Positions 18,983 through 27,538 of a stretch of 41,700 nucleotides of DNA are shown one piece after another. Both the position numbers and the translations under genes were made by a program. Within the stretch, counting starts at the first letter, position 1; every line of letters begins with the position of its first letter. Source of the DNA: Oscillibacter valericigenes. GTDB taxonomy: Bacteria; Bacillota; Clostridia; Oscillospirales; Oscillospiraceae. The notes beneath the pieces are model-generated. The model did not search any database. It was given only the letters and a program-made list of their open reading frames with translations, and was not told the DNA's origin. The stretch covers positions 1 to 41,700 of the forward strand of contig NZ_JACSNX010000022.1 of NCBI RefSeq assembly GCF_016902445.1, read 5' to 3'.

Positions 18983-21281
18983 ACGCCTGGGGCGCCGGCG
19001 TTCCGTCAGATGGGACCTGCCGGCAGGTCACCAGCAGCACACCGGGCATCTCTTCCAGCAGGGAACACCGCAGGCGATAAGTGCCGCCCTCTGGAGCGGG
19101 CAGTTCCAATTCCGCTGTGGGTGCGGTCTCCAAACGGGTCAGGATCTGCGCCAGGGTAAGGGCCTTCCGCAGAGCGGCCCGCTCCGAAGTGGGCGGCAGC
19201 TGCCGGAGATACCAGGCGGCCAGAGACCGGAAGGTGGTGTTCTCCGGCAGACGCTCAGCCGCAGTGCCCCAGGCACGGCAGACGCCGGCGGCGATGTCCG
19301 CCGTCAGCACCAGGGCGTAATCCTGGCTGGCCAGCGCGTCCAGCAGGGCGGAGCGCAGATGGTGCGCGCTCCGGTCCCGCAGCTGAAAGAACGCCTCCAG
19401 ATGCAGGGTGTCGGGATTTTCCGCCAGCTCAGCGGAGGTCTGGACTGGAAGGATCCCGTACTTTCCAGCTTCCACCCGGTGTTCCAGGGAGAGCTGGAAA
19501 GTGCCGGCGGCAAAAGCACTGCACAGGGCCTCCGGAGAAAACAGCGCCGCAAACCGCTGCTGCTCCTCCGGATCCGGCAGGGCGGCGGCCATCTGCTGGA
19601 GACAGGCGCCGGCCGTGCGGTCAAACAGGGCGCGCAGCAGGCTGCGGGAAGCGGCCCTGGCGTCCAGCGTCTGGTCAGCAGTCAGATCCAGTCGGGCGGC
19701 AGCCAGGCAGGTCCGGGCCTGTTTCCGGTGCTGCGACGCAAGCTGGCGGAAATGCTCTGCCGCCGCCTGCAGGCTGGTGACATCCTCCGCCTTGCCCAGG
19801 AGGCGGCGGATGTCCCCCTGTTCATCGAACAGGCTCATCCAGGAGACGCGATACCGCCGCCAGCCGGTACCCTCATAGTCCGCGCGGTAGGAGCTGGAGA
19901 TCGTTCCGGGATGGGTCAGCGCCCGGCGGATCGCACCGGCCAGCCGCCGCCGGTCCTCCGGGTGGAGATAGGCTGCGGTGGAGAGGCTCTTCAGGTAGCC
20001 GGAGACGGTGCGGCTGGTCCTGCGGCCGCTGGGGCTGTGCCGCTGGATCTGCGCCAGGTCCTGCACGGGGTCATAGTCCAGAGTCAGCAGGGAGGTGTGC
20101 TCCAGCAGCAGGTCGCACATCTGGGCCCGGGCCCGGTGCTCCGCTTGGTCGGCGGCGTCCTGCGAGGCGTCCACACAGGCAATGGAGACCATGGAGCTTC
20201 CGTCCGCCTGGGGTTCCCAGGCGATGTGAAGAGAGAAAAACCGTTCCTGTCCGGAACCGGAGAGCACACGGCAGACCCGGCGGAGCGGAGATCGACCCGC
20301 CCGGGCGCGGACAGCCGCAGACAGCAGTTCTTCCCGGTCTGCAGGCGGAAGGAAGCTGCTTGGATCTGCCTGCAGGCGCTGCTCCAGCTGGTCCGGGGAC
20401 AGCTCCAGCAGACGGGAGAACTCCCGATTCATCCGCAGGACGGTCAACGCGCGGCCGGGCTGCGACCGCAGCAGACACAGCCCCACGGGCATCTGGTCCA
20501 GCATCCGTCCGGCAGCCTCCTGCTGGGAGAGGGCCTTCCGCAGCGCCAGCCCCTCCCGGCGGAGCCGGTCGATGTCCCACAAAACGGCCCGGAAAACCGT
20601 GATGCCCCTGCGGGAGGAGACGACCTCTGCCCGCAGACTCACCCAGACCGGACTTCCGTCTGCCCGAAGCAGGCGGAAGTCCTGGTCGGCTGTCCGGCGC
20701 TCCCGGGCCGCATCCAGCAGCTCCTGCAGCAGGGCGGGCCAGTCCGCAGGCTCCACAAGGGCGGAAAAACGGCTCCCCCGCTGCTCCAGCAGGACTTTCT
20801 GACTCCTGCCGCTCAGCTGGCACAGCTGGCGGTTGCAGGCCCTGCAGCGCAGGCCCTCCCGGCTCAGCTCCAGCGAGGCGCAGGGAAGCGCATCCGGCAG
20901 GGACGGCTCCCCCTGGGCAGACTCAGCGGACCCCTGAGGATCCAGAAGGAGCGCCACGATGCCGTACATCACCTGATAGCAGGTGACGGACAGAGCTTGC
21001 CCTGCCGCAGTGACATAGGGGAAGGAGGCAGAGGACCCGGAGAATGCCACTGCCTGCACCGGCGCAAGGACCCCCGCCGCCGGCAGGGGCGCGAATTGGG
21101 ACAGCCGCCGGTCCTGGACCTCCTCCGGCGCCAGCTGCAGCAGAGCTGCCGCGGCCGGATTCAAAAAACGGCAGACCAGATCCACGATGTCGCCGGTGCC
21201 GTTGGTCAGTGCCTCTGCCAGCACAAAGGGAATGGGGCTGTTCTGAAAAGGACGGCTGAACTTGTCCAGGTGCTTTGCCAC
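18981..21281 (-). CDS. Multi-PAS sensory protein without recognisable output domain
   Basis: A 766-residue soluble protein made of successive PAS-like modules: roughly residues 8-110, 130-250 (ending in the PAC-like FRLLRADGSPVWVSL), 255-375, and 380-510 (WRRYRVSWMSLFDEQGDIR). A C-terminal PAS-like region (about 545-766) follows. No transmembrane helix, kinase, GGDEF, EAL, HTH or methyl-accepting segment is seen. PAS modules bind ligands or cofactors and pass signals through dimer interfaces, so this may regulate a partner protein. The start is taken as GTG at 21281 because GGGAGG lies 8 bases upstream; an ATG 123 bases earlier (21404) precedes the promoter boxes. The gene is convergent with lepA and divergent from carA. 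Confidence 0.8.
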   Translation of the reverse strand: MAKHLDKFSRPFQNSPIPFVLAEALTNGTGDIVDLVCRFLNPAAAALLQLAPEEVQDRRLSQFAPLPAAGVLAPVQAVAFSGSSASFPYVTAAGQALSVTCYQVMYGIVALLLDPQGSAESAQGEPSLPDALPCASLELSREGLRCRACNRQLCQLSGRSQKVLLEQRGSRFSALVEPADWPALLQELLDAARERRTADQDFRLLRADGSPVWVSLRAEVVSSRRGITVFRAVLWDIDRLRREGLALRKALSQQEAAGRMLDQMPVGLCLLRSQPGRALTVLRMNREFSRLLELSPDQLEQRLQADPSSFLPPADREELLSAAVRARAGRSPLRRVCRVLSGSGQERFFSLHIAWEPQADGSSMVSIACVDASQDAADQAEHRARAQMCDLLLEHTSLLTLDYDPVQDLAQIQRHSPSGRRTSRTVSGYLKSLSTAAYLHPEDRRRLAGAIRRALTHPGTISSSYRADYEGTGWRRYRVSWMSLFDEQGDIRRLLGKAEDVTSLQAAAEHFRQLASQHRKQARTCLAAARLDLTADQTLDARAASRSLLRALFDRTAGACLQQMAAALPDPEEQQRFAALFSPEALCSAFAAGTFQLSLEHRVEAGKYGILPVQTSAELAENPDTLHLEAFFQLRDRSAHHLRSALLDALASQDYALVLTADIAAGVCRAWGTAAERLPENTTFRSLAAWYLRQLPPTSERAALRKALTLAQILTRLETAPTAELELPAPEGGTYRLRCSLLEEMPGVLLVTCRQVPSDGTPAPQA

Positions 21282-21314
21282 AGGCGGCGCCTCCCTGCTG
21301 GTTGTGATGCTCCT

Positions 21315-21343
21315 ATTATAAAAGAAGGCAGGTCCCGCGGCAA
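21315..21343 (-). promoter_or_regulatory. Promoter of the PAS gene
   Basis: On the minus strand TTGCCG (21343-21338), 17-base spacer, TATAAT (21320-21315): a near-consensus sigma-A promoter whose transcript would start about 28 bases before the GTG. This supports the GTG start. Confidence 0.8.
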
Positions 21344-21459
21344 CGAAAAATGGCGGATTTTTTTGCATTTTGCAGCAAATAGGGCGACCTTTGCGAAAAT
21401 GCACAAAAAGTAGTACCTATATCCCTGGAAAAGTCTACCGCGGCTGAACGGGATAAGGA

Positions 21460-21488
21460 TTGACGGCTTCGGCAAAAAACCTCATAAT
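21460..21488 (+). promoter_or_regulatory. Promoter of carA-carB/dapF
   Basis: TTGACG (21460-21465), 17 bases, CATAAT (21483-21488). The leader of about 40 bases contains an ATAGGG/CCCTAT dyad (about 21497-21517) just before the ribosome site. I see no clear PyrR attenuator or T-box. Confidence 0.75.
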
Positions 21489-21537
21489 AACATCCAATAG
21501 GGATTTTCCGGCCCTATGCCGGAGTGGGAGGAATGAC

Positions 21538-22602
21538 ATGAAGAAGGGATATCTGGTATTGCAGGACGGCCAGGTGTTTGAGGGCTTCCGGTTCGGAGGT
21601 CCGGCGGACGCCGTGGGCGAGCTGGTGTTCACCACCGGCATGTGCGGCTATATCGAGACATTGACGGATCCCAGCTATGCGGGGCAGATCGTGATGCAGA
21701 CCTATCCGCTGATCGGCAATTACGGGATCATTCCGGAGGATTTTGAAGGCGCGTGTTGCGTCCGGGGCTACGTGGTGCGGGAGTGGTGTGAAGAGCCATC
21801 CAATTTCCGCTGCCAGGGAGACCTGGACGCTTTTTTGAAGGCACAGGGCGTGCCGGGGCTCTGGGGCGTGGACACCCGGGAGCTGACCCGCATCATCCGG
21901 GAGCACGGCGTCATGAACGCGGCCATCTGTGAGGAAGTCCCGGCAGACCTGACGCCGGTGAGGACCTACGCCGTCACCGGCGTGGTGGAGGCGGTCACCT
22001 GCAAGGAGCCCTCCGTCCACCCGGCGGTGGGGGAGGAGCGGTTCCGGGTCAGCCTGCTGGACTACGGCGCTAAGCGCAACATCGTCCGGGAGCTGCAGAA
22101 GCGGGGCTGTACCGTCACCGTCCTGCCGGCTTCTGCCGGCGCGGAGGAGGTGCTGGCATCAAACCCCGACGGCGTCATGCTCTCCAACGGCCCCGGGGAC
22201 CCGGCGGAGAACACCTACCAGATCGAGCAGATCAAAAAGCTGCTGGGCAAAGTGCCCCTGTTCGGCATCTGCCTGGGCCACCAGCTGACGGCCCTGGCGG
22301 TGGGGGGCAGCACCTACAAGCTGAAATACGGCCACCGGGGCGTCAACCAGCCGGTGCGGGACCTGAACGGTGTGCGCACCTACATCACCAGCCAGAACCA
22401 CGGCTACGCCGTGGACGGCGACAGCCTGCCGGCAGGCAAAGTCCGCTTTATCAACGCCAACGACGGCACCTGCGAGGGCATCGACTACCCGGACCTGCGG
22501 GCCTTCACGGTCCAGTTCCACCCGGAGGCCTGCACCGGCCCCAAGGACACCTCGTTCCTGTTCGACCAATTTGTAGACCTGATGAAAGGGGGTGACCGGT
22601 AA
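21538..22602 (+). CDS. carA: Carbamoyl-phosphate synthase small (glutaminase) subunit
   Basis: CarA hydrolyses glutamine and channels ammonia to CarB for carbamoyl phosphate, the precursor of pyrimidines and arginine. The 354-residue length is normal. The N-terminal domain carries VFTTGMCGYIETLTDPSY; the class I amidotransferase domain has FGICLGHQL with the nucleophile C245 and FHPEA with H328 and E330. The ATG at 21538 follows GGAGTGGGAGGAA; the frame opens earlier at 21460, but that TTG is the -35 box. The TAA overlaps the ATG of carB by one base (TAATG). Confidence 0.97.
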   Translation: MKKGYLVLQDGQVFEGFRFGGPADAVGELVFTTGMCGYIETLTDPSYAGQIVMQTYPLIGNYGIIPEDFEGACCVRGYVVREWCEEPSNFRCQGDLDAFLKAQGVPGLWGVDTRELTRIIREHGVMNAAICEEVPADLTPVRTYAVTGVVEAVTCKEPSVHPAVGEERFRVSLLDYGAKRNIVRELQKRGCTVTVLPASAGAEEVLASNPDGVMLSNGPGDPAENTYQIEQIKKLLGKVPLFGICLGHQLTALAVGGSTYKLKYGHRGVNQPVRDLNGVRTYITSQNHGYAVDGDSLPAGKVRFINANDGTCEGIDYPDLRAFTVQFHPEACTGPKDTSFLFDQFVDLMKGGDR

Positions 22603-25600
22603 TGCCGCTGGATAAGCGCATTCAAAAGGTGCTGGTCATCGGCTCCGGCCCCATCGTCATCGGCCAGGCGGCGGAGTTCGACTACGCCGGCGCCCAGGCC
22701 TGCCGGGTGCTGAAGGACGCCGGCGTCAATGTGGTCCTCTGCAACTCCAACCCCGCCACCATCATGACGGACCAGGCCATGGCGGACGAGATCTACCTGG
22801 AGCCCCTGACGGTAGAGACCATCAAGCGCATCATCAAAAAGGAGCGGCCCGACTCCATCCTGGCGGGCCTGGGGGGCCAGACGGGCCTGACCCTGGCCAT
22901 GCAGCTGGATAAGGAGGGCTTTCTCCAACAGCAGGGCGTCCGCCTGCTGGGCACCGACGCGGCGGCCATCTCCCGGGCGGAGGACCGGGAGCTCTTCAAG
23001 GAGGCCATGGCGGAGATCGGCCAGCCGGTCATCGCCTCCGACATCGCGGAGACCGTGGACCAGGCCCTGGCGGTGGCGGAGCGGATCGGCTATCCCGTCA
23101 TCGTGCGGCCCGCCTTCACCCTGGGCGGCGCCGGCGGCGGCGCGGCCAAGGACCCCGAGGAGCTGAAGATCATTGCAGGCACCGGCCTGGACGCCTCTCC
23201 CATCACCCAGATCCTGGTGGAGAAGGCCATCTTCGGCTGGAAGGAGATCGAGTTCGAGACCATGCGGGACAGCGTGGGCAACGTCATCGCCGTCTGCTCC
23301 ATGGAGAACTTGGACCCGGTGGGCGTCCACACCGGCGACTCCATCGTGGTGGCGCCCACCCAGACCCTGGCGGACAAGGAGTTCCAGATGCTCCGCAAGG
23401 CGTCTCTGGACATCATCACCCACCTGGGGATCGTGGGCGGGTGCAACGTGCAGCTGGCCCTGAACCCGGAGAGCTTCGAGTATGCGGTCATCGAGGTGAA
23501 CCCCCGTGTGTCCCGCTCCTCGGCCCTGGCCTCCAAGGCCACCGGCTACCCCATCGCCAAGATCACCACCAAGATCGCCCTGGGCTACACCCTGGACGAG
23601 ATCAAAAACGACATCACCGGCAAGACCTGCGCCTGCTTTGAGCCCACCCTGGACTACATCGTGGTGAAGATGCCCAAGTGGCCCTTTGACAAGTTCGCCG
23701 ATGCCAGCCGGACCCTGGGCACCCAGATGAAGGCCACCGGCGAGGTCATGGCCATCGCCCCCAGCTTCGAGATGGCGCTTCTGAAGGCCGTCCGGGGGGC
23801 GGAGATCGGCATGGACACCCTGAACCGGAAGCCGGACCACGGGGACGATGCCCCCATCCGGGAGCGGCTCCGCCGGGTGGACGACCACCGGCTCTTCACG
23901 GTGTTCGAGGCGCTGAAGTCCGGCGTCACGGTGGAGGAGATCCATGACATCACCAAGATCGACCGCTGGTTCCTCTGCAAGCTGCGGAAGCTGGCGGAAT
24001 ATGAAACATCCATCGCCGGCGGCCTGACGGAAGAGCAGTACCGGGAGGGCAAGCGGCTGGGCTATCCCGACGAGGCACTGCGCCGCCTCTCCGGCGGCGA
24101 GGCGCTGCCGGAGCACCGGGACGCCGTCTACAAGATGGTGGACACCTGCGGCGCGGAGTTCGACGCGGAGACGCCGTATTTCTACTCCACCTATGACCGC
24201 TTCTGCGAGTCCCGGGCCTTCCCCCGCAGCGGCAAGCCCGTCATCATGGTGCTGGGCTCCGGCCCCATCCGCATCGGCCAGGGCATTGAGTTCGACTACT
24301 CCTCCGTCCACTGCGTCTGGACGCTGAAGGAGCTGGGCTATGACGTGGTGATTGTCAACAACAACCCGGAGACCGTCTCCACCGACTACGACACCGCCGA
24401 CCGGCTGTACTTCGAGCCCCTGTACCCGGAGGACGTCATGCACATCATCGCCGTGGAGAAGCCGGTGGGGGTGGTGGTGGCCTTCGGCGGCCAGACCGCC
24501 ATCAAGCTGACGAAGTTCCTGGACAGCCGCGGCATCCCTATTCTGGGCACCAGCGCCGAGTCCATCGACATGGCAGAGGACCGGGAGCGGTTCGACGAGC
24601 TGCTGGAGCGGTTTTCCATCAAGCGGGCTGCCGGCCGGGGCGTGCTGGGCATGGACGAGGCCCTGGCGGCGGCCAACGAGCTGGGCTATCCCGTGCTGCT
24701 GCGGCCTTCTTACGTCATCGGCGGCCAGAACATGGTCATCGCCCATAACGACGAGGAGGTCCGCCGGTATATGGAGATCATCCTCTCCGGCAAGATCGAG
24801 AACCCGGTCCTGGTGGACCAGTATCTCATGGGCAAGGAGCTGGAGGTGGATGTCATCTCCGACGGCACGGACGTGCTGATCCCCGGCGTCATGCAGCACA
24901 TCGAGCGCACCGGCGTCCACTCCGGCGACTCCATCGCCGTCTATCCGCCCTTCTCCATCGGCGACAAGATGCTCAAGACCATCATCGACTGCTCGGAGAA
25001 GCTGGCCCTGTCTCTGGGGACCCGGGGCCTTATCAACATCCAGTACCTGATCTACCAGGGGGAGCTGTACGTCATCGAGGTGAACCCCCGGGCCAGCCGG
25101 ACAGTGCCCTACATCTCCAAGGTCACCGGCGTGCCCATGGTGGACCTGGCCACCCGGGTCATGGTGGGCCAGCCCCTGAAGGCCCTGGGCTACGGCACCG
25201 GGCTGTACCGCCGGCCCCCCTATGTGGCGGTGAAGGTGCCTGTGTTCTCCTTCGAGAAGATCACCGACGCCAACGCCGCCCTGTCCCCGGAGATGAAGTC
25301 CACCGGCGAGGTGCTTGGCCTGGGCAAGGACATGCAGGAGGCCCTGTTCAAGGGCCTGGTCTCCGCCGGATACAAGGTGGAGAAGAGCCAGCACGCGGGG
25401 GTCCTGATCTCCGTGAACCGCCGGGACCAGCCGGAGATCGTCGACATCGCCCGGAAGCTGGACGAGATGGGCTTCCGCCTCTACGCCACCGACGGCACCG
25501 CCCGGGAGATCGGGCGCCTGGGCACCGATGTGGAGGTGGTGGGCAAGCTGGGCCGGGACAACCGGGTGTTCCAGCTGCTGGAGGCCGGAAAGATCGACTA

Positions 25601-26633
25601 TGTCATCCTCACCGGCTCCACGGAGCCGGAGTATATCCGGGACTTCATCCACCTGAACCACCGGTGCGTCCAGCTGGGCATCCCCTGCCTGACCTCGCTG
25701 GACACCGCCGGCGCCCTGACGGATATCCTGGCCAGCCGGTACAACCAGGGGAACACGGAGCTCATCGACATCTGCCACCTGCGGACGGAGCGGCAGAAGC
25801 TGCCCTTCGCCAAGATGCAGACCTGCGGCAACGACTACATCTTCCTGGAGGATTTCGACGGGGAGATCACCTGTCCGGAGTCATTGTGCGTCACCCTCTG
25901 CGACCGGCACTACGGCATCGGGGCTGACGGCATCATCCTTATGGAGCGGTCCCGGAAGGCGGACGCCCGGATGCGGATGTTCAATGCCGACGGGTCCGAG
26001 GGCTCCATGGCCGGCAATGCCCTGCGGTGCATGGCCAAGTACCTCTACGACAATCACATCGTCCGCAAAGAGGAGATGACCATCGAGACGGACAAGGGCA
26101 CCAAGACCGTCCGGGTGTACACCACCGACGGCAAGGTGACCTCCGCCTGCGTGGACATGGGCTACGCCGCCCTGGACACCACGGCTCTCCATCTGAACAT
26201 CCCGGAGCGGCAGGTGGTGGACTACCCGGTGGAGATCGGCGGCCAGTCCTGGAACATCACCTGCGTGGACATGGGCAACCCCCACTGCGTGGTGTTCTGT
26301 CCCCGGGTGGACGGCGTGGACGTGGGGACCGTCGGCCCCCTCTTCGAGCACGCGCCCTACTTCCCGGACCGGATCAACACGGAGTTCATCCGGGTGGTGA
26401 ACCCCAGCACCATCAAGATGCGGGTCTGGGAGCGGGGCAGCGGCGAGACCATGGCCTGCGGCACCGGCGCCTGCGCGGCGGTGGTGGCCGCGGTGGCTGC
26501 CGGACAGTGCGAAAAGGGCCGGGACATCACGGTCCGGGTCCGCGGCGGTGACTTGGTGGTGAATTACACCGACGAAAAAGTCACGCTCACCGGCGACGCC
26601 AGACTGGTGTACACCGGCGAAGTGGAATACTGA
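22602..26633 (+). CDS. carB: Fused carbamoyl-phosphate synthase large subunit and diaminopimelate epimerase-like domain (CarB-DapF)
   Basis: One uninterrupted 1343-residue frame. Residues 1 to about 1065 are a complete CarB: two ATP-grasp halves (each beginning with an IGSGPI/LGSGPI motif followed by EFDY), the GVHTGDSI segment in both halves, and the C-terminal MGS-like allosteric domain (HAGVLISVNRRDQPEIVDIA onward). A short linker (about 1058-1067) leads directly into a DapF domain: KMQTCGNDYIF (M1072), RHYGIGADGI, FNADGSEGSMAGNALRC, GNPHCVVF, RINTEFI, and ETMACGTGACAA with C1286. DapF converts LL- to meso-diaminopimelate for lysine and peptidoglycan. The catalytic Cys expected before GN is Ala1137 here. 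It overlaps carA by one base and likely shares its promoter. Confidence 0.95.
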   Translation: MPLDKRIQKVLVIGSGPIVIGQAAEFDYAGAQACRVLKDAGVNVVLCNSNPATIMTDQAMADEIYLEPLTVETIKRIIKKERPDSILAGLGGQTGLTLAMQLDKEGFLQQQGVRLLGTDAAAISRAEDRELFKEAMAEIGQPVIASDIAETVDQALAVAERIGYPVIVRPAFTLGGAGGGAAKDPEELKIIAGTGLDASPITQILVEKAIFGWKEIEFETMRDSVGNVIAVCSMENLDPVGVHTGDSIVVAPTQTLADKEFQMLRKASLDIITHLGIVGGCNVQLALNPESFEYAVIEVNPRVSRSSALASKATGYPIAKITTKIALGYTLDEIKNDITGKTCACFEPTLDYIVVKMPKWPFDKFADASRTLGTQMKATGEVMAIAPSFEMALLKAVRGAEIGMDTLNRKPDHGDDAPIRERLRRVDDHRLFTVFEALKSGVTVEEIHDITKIDRWFLCKLRKLAEYETSIAGGLTEEQYREGKRLGYPDEALRRLSGGEALPEHRDAVYKMVDTCGAEFDAETPYFYSTYDRFCESRAFPRSGKPVIMVLGSGPIRIGQGIEFDYSSVHCVWTLKELGYDVVIVNNNPETVSTDYDTADRLYFEPLYPEDVMHIIAVEKPVGVVVAFGGQTAIKLTKFLDSRGIPILGTSAESIDMAEDRERFDELLERFSIKRAAGRGVLGMDEALAAANELGYPVLLRPSYVIGGQNMVIAHNDEEVRRYMEIILSGKIENPVLVDQYLMGKELEVDVISDGTDVLIPGVMQHIERTGVHSGDSIAVYPPFSIGDKMLKTIIDCSEKLALSLGTRGLINIQYLIYQGELYVIEVNPRASRTVPYISKVTGVPMVDLATRVMVGQPLKALGYGTGLYRRPPYVAVKVPVFSFEKITDANAALSPEMKSTGEVLGLGKDMQEALFKGLVSAGYKVEKSQHAGVLISVNRRDQPEIVDIARKLDEMGFRLYATDGTAREIGRLGTDVEVVGKLGRDNRVFQLLEAGKIDYVILTGSTEPEYIRDFIHLNHRCVQLGIPCLTSLDTAGALTDILASRYNQGNTELIDICHLRTERQKLPFAKMQTCGNDYIFLEDFDGEITCPESLCVTLCDRHYGIGADGIILMERSRKADARMRMFNADGSEGSMAGNALRCMAKYLYDNHIVRKEEMTIETDKGTKTVRVYTTDGKVTSACVDMGYAALDTTALHLNIPERQVVDYPVEIGGQSWNITCVDMGNPHCVVFCPRVDGVDVGTVGPLFEHAPYFPDRINTEFIRVVNPSTIKMRVWERGSGETMACGTGACAAVVAAVAAGQCEKGRDITVRVRGGDLVVNYTDEKVTLTGDARLVYTGEVEY

Positions 26634-26640
26634 GCGGAGC

Positions 26641-26674
26641 ACAGCCCCGGCACCCAAACGGATGCCGGGGCTGT
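26641..26674. terminator. 12-bp perfect hairpin after carB-dapF
   Basis: Arms 26641-26652 and 26663-26674 are perfectly complementary around a 10-base loop, 8 bases after the stop. It is followed by AAAATCTC rather than a T-run, so termination strength is doubtful; it probably marks the operon end or stabilises the mRNA. Confidence 0.6.
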
Positions 26675-26713
26675 AAAATCTCTGTAAGGATCTGGAAAGC
26701 CGCCCGGTTTGGA

Positions 26714-26743
26714 TTGACACGGCACAGCGGCCCCGGTTACAAT
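26714..26743 (+). promoter_or_regulatory. Promoter of the AIM24-family gene
   Basis: TTGACA (26714-26719), 18-base spacer, TACAAT (26738-26743), about 43 bases before the ATG. A consensus -35 box. Confidence 0.82.
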
Positions 26744-26785
26744 GGAGAAAACCGGCCCCGGGCCGAGAAGAGAAAGGAGCACACC

Positions 26786-27466
26786 ATGGAATATCAGATC
26801 GAGGGCACGCCGCTGCCGGTGGTGATCTGCCAGCTGGAGCCCGGCGAGACCATGATCACCGAGCGGGGCAGCATGAGCTGGATGACCCCCAACATGAAGA
26901 TGGAGACCAGCACCAACGGCGGTTTGGGAAAGGCCTTCGGCCGGATGCTCTCCGGCGACTCCATTTTCCAGAACCGCTATACCGCCCAGGGCGGCCAGGG
27001 ACTGATCGCATTCGCCTCCAGCTTCCCGGGCAGCATCCGGGCGTTCCAGATCGGCCCGGGACGGGAGCTGATCGTCCAGAAGAGCGGCTTCCTGGCCAGC
27101 GAGGCAGGCGTCCAGCTGTCCGTATTCCTTCAGAAGAAGCTGGGATCCGGCTTCTTCGGCGGCGAGGGCTTCATCATGCAGAAGCTCTCCGGCAGCGGCA
27201 TCGCCTTTGCGGAGTTCGACGGCCACATCGTGGAGTACGACCTGGATCCGGGCGAGTCCCTGGTGGTGGACACCGGATACCTGGCGGCCATGGACGCCAC
27301 CTGCTCCATGGAGATCCAGGCGGTGCCGGGAGTGAAGAACATGGTGTTCGGCGGCGAGGGCATCTTCAACACCGTCATCACCGGGCCGGGCCACATCTAT
27401 CTCCAGACCATGCCCATCTCCCAGGTGGCAGGGGTCCTGCGGCCCTTCATGCCCACGGCGAAGTAA
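26786..27466 (+). CDS. AIM24/TIGR00266-family protein
   Basis: A 226-residue protein of the AIM24 family (bacterial branch TIGR00266), a beta-rich fold with internal repeats. Recognisable parts are EPGETMITERGSMSWM, GGQGLIAFAS, FPGSIRAFQI, ALVVDTGY-like LVVDTGYLAAMD, GVKNMVFGGEGIFN and TGPGHIYLQTMPI. No signal peptide or membrane helix. Biochemical function in bacteria is not established. The ATG follows GAAAGGAGCACACC; it has its own promoter, and the earlier in-frame TTG at 26714 is the -35 box. Probably co-transcribed with the small membrane protein 72 bases downstream. Confidence 0.9.
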   Translation: MEYQIEGTPLPVVICQLEPGETMITERGSMSWMTPNMKMETSTNGGLGKAFGRMLSGDSIFQNRYTAQGGQGLIAFASSFPGSIRAFQIGPGRELIVQKSGFLASEAGVQLSVFLQKKLGSGFFGGEGFIMQKLSGSGIAFAEFDGHIVEYDLDPGESLVVDTGYLAAMDATCSMEIQAVPGVKNMVFGGEGIFNTVITGPGHIYLQTMPISQVAGVLRPFMPTAK

Positions 27467-27538
27467 GGGCGGCGCGGCGGCCGGAACAGGCTGGCCGCCG
27501 CAGCCCGGACGCAGAGAGGCGAAACAAGAGGGATTGCC

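Noticed and set aside
21460..21537. Longer start for carA at a TTG
   Set aside because: That TTG is the first part of the -35 box (TTGACG); the ATG at 21538 has a strong ribosome site and begins the conserved protein.
21489..21537. PyrR attenuator or other riboswitch before carA
   Set aside because: The leader is only about 40 bases and has just a weak 6-bp dyad with no terminator/antiterminator pair.
22485..25778. A 1097-residue minus-strand open frame antisense to carB
   Set aside because: It is a shadow of the GC-rich carB gene: its translation is His/Val/Asp/Gly-rich with no domain, and carB is unmistakable on the plus strand.
25790..25830. Assembly join or frameshift creating a false CarB-DapF fusion
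   Set aside because: Both domains are complete at their adjoining ends, in the same frame, with uniform codon use and no repeat at the junction. Read data would still be needed to be certain.
26714..26785. Longer start for the AIM24-family gene at a TTG
   Set aside because: The TTG is within the -35 box TTGACA; the ATG at 26786 has AAGGAG upstream.
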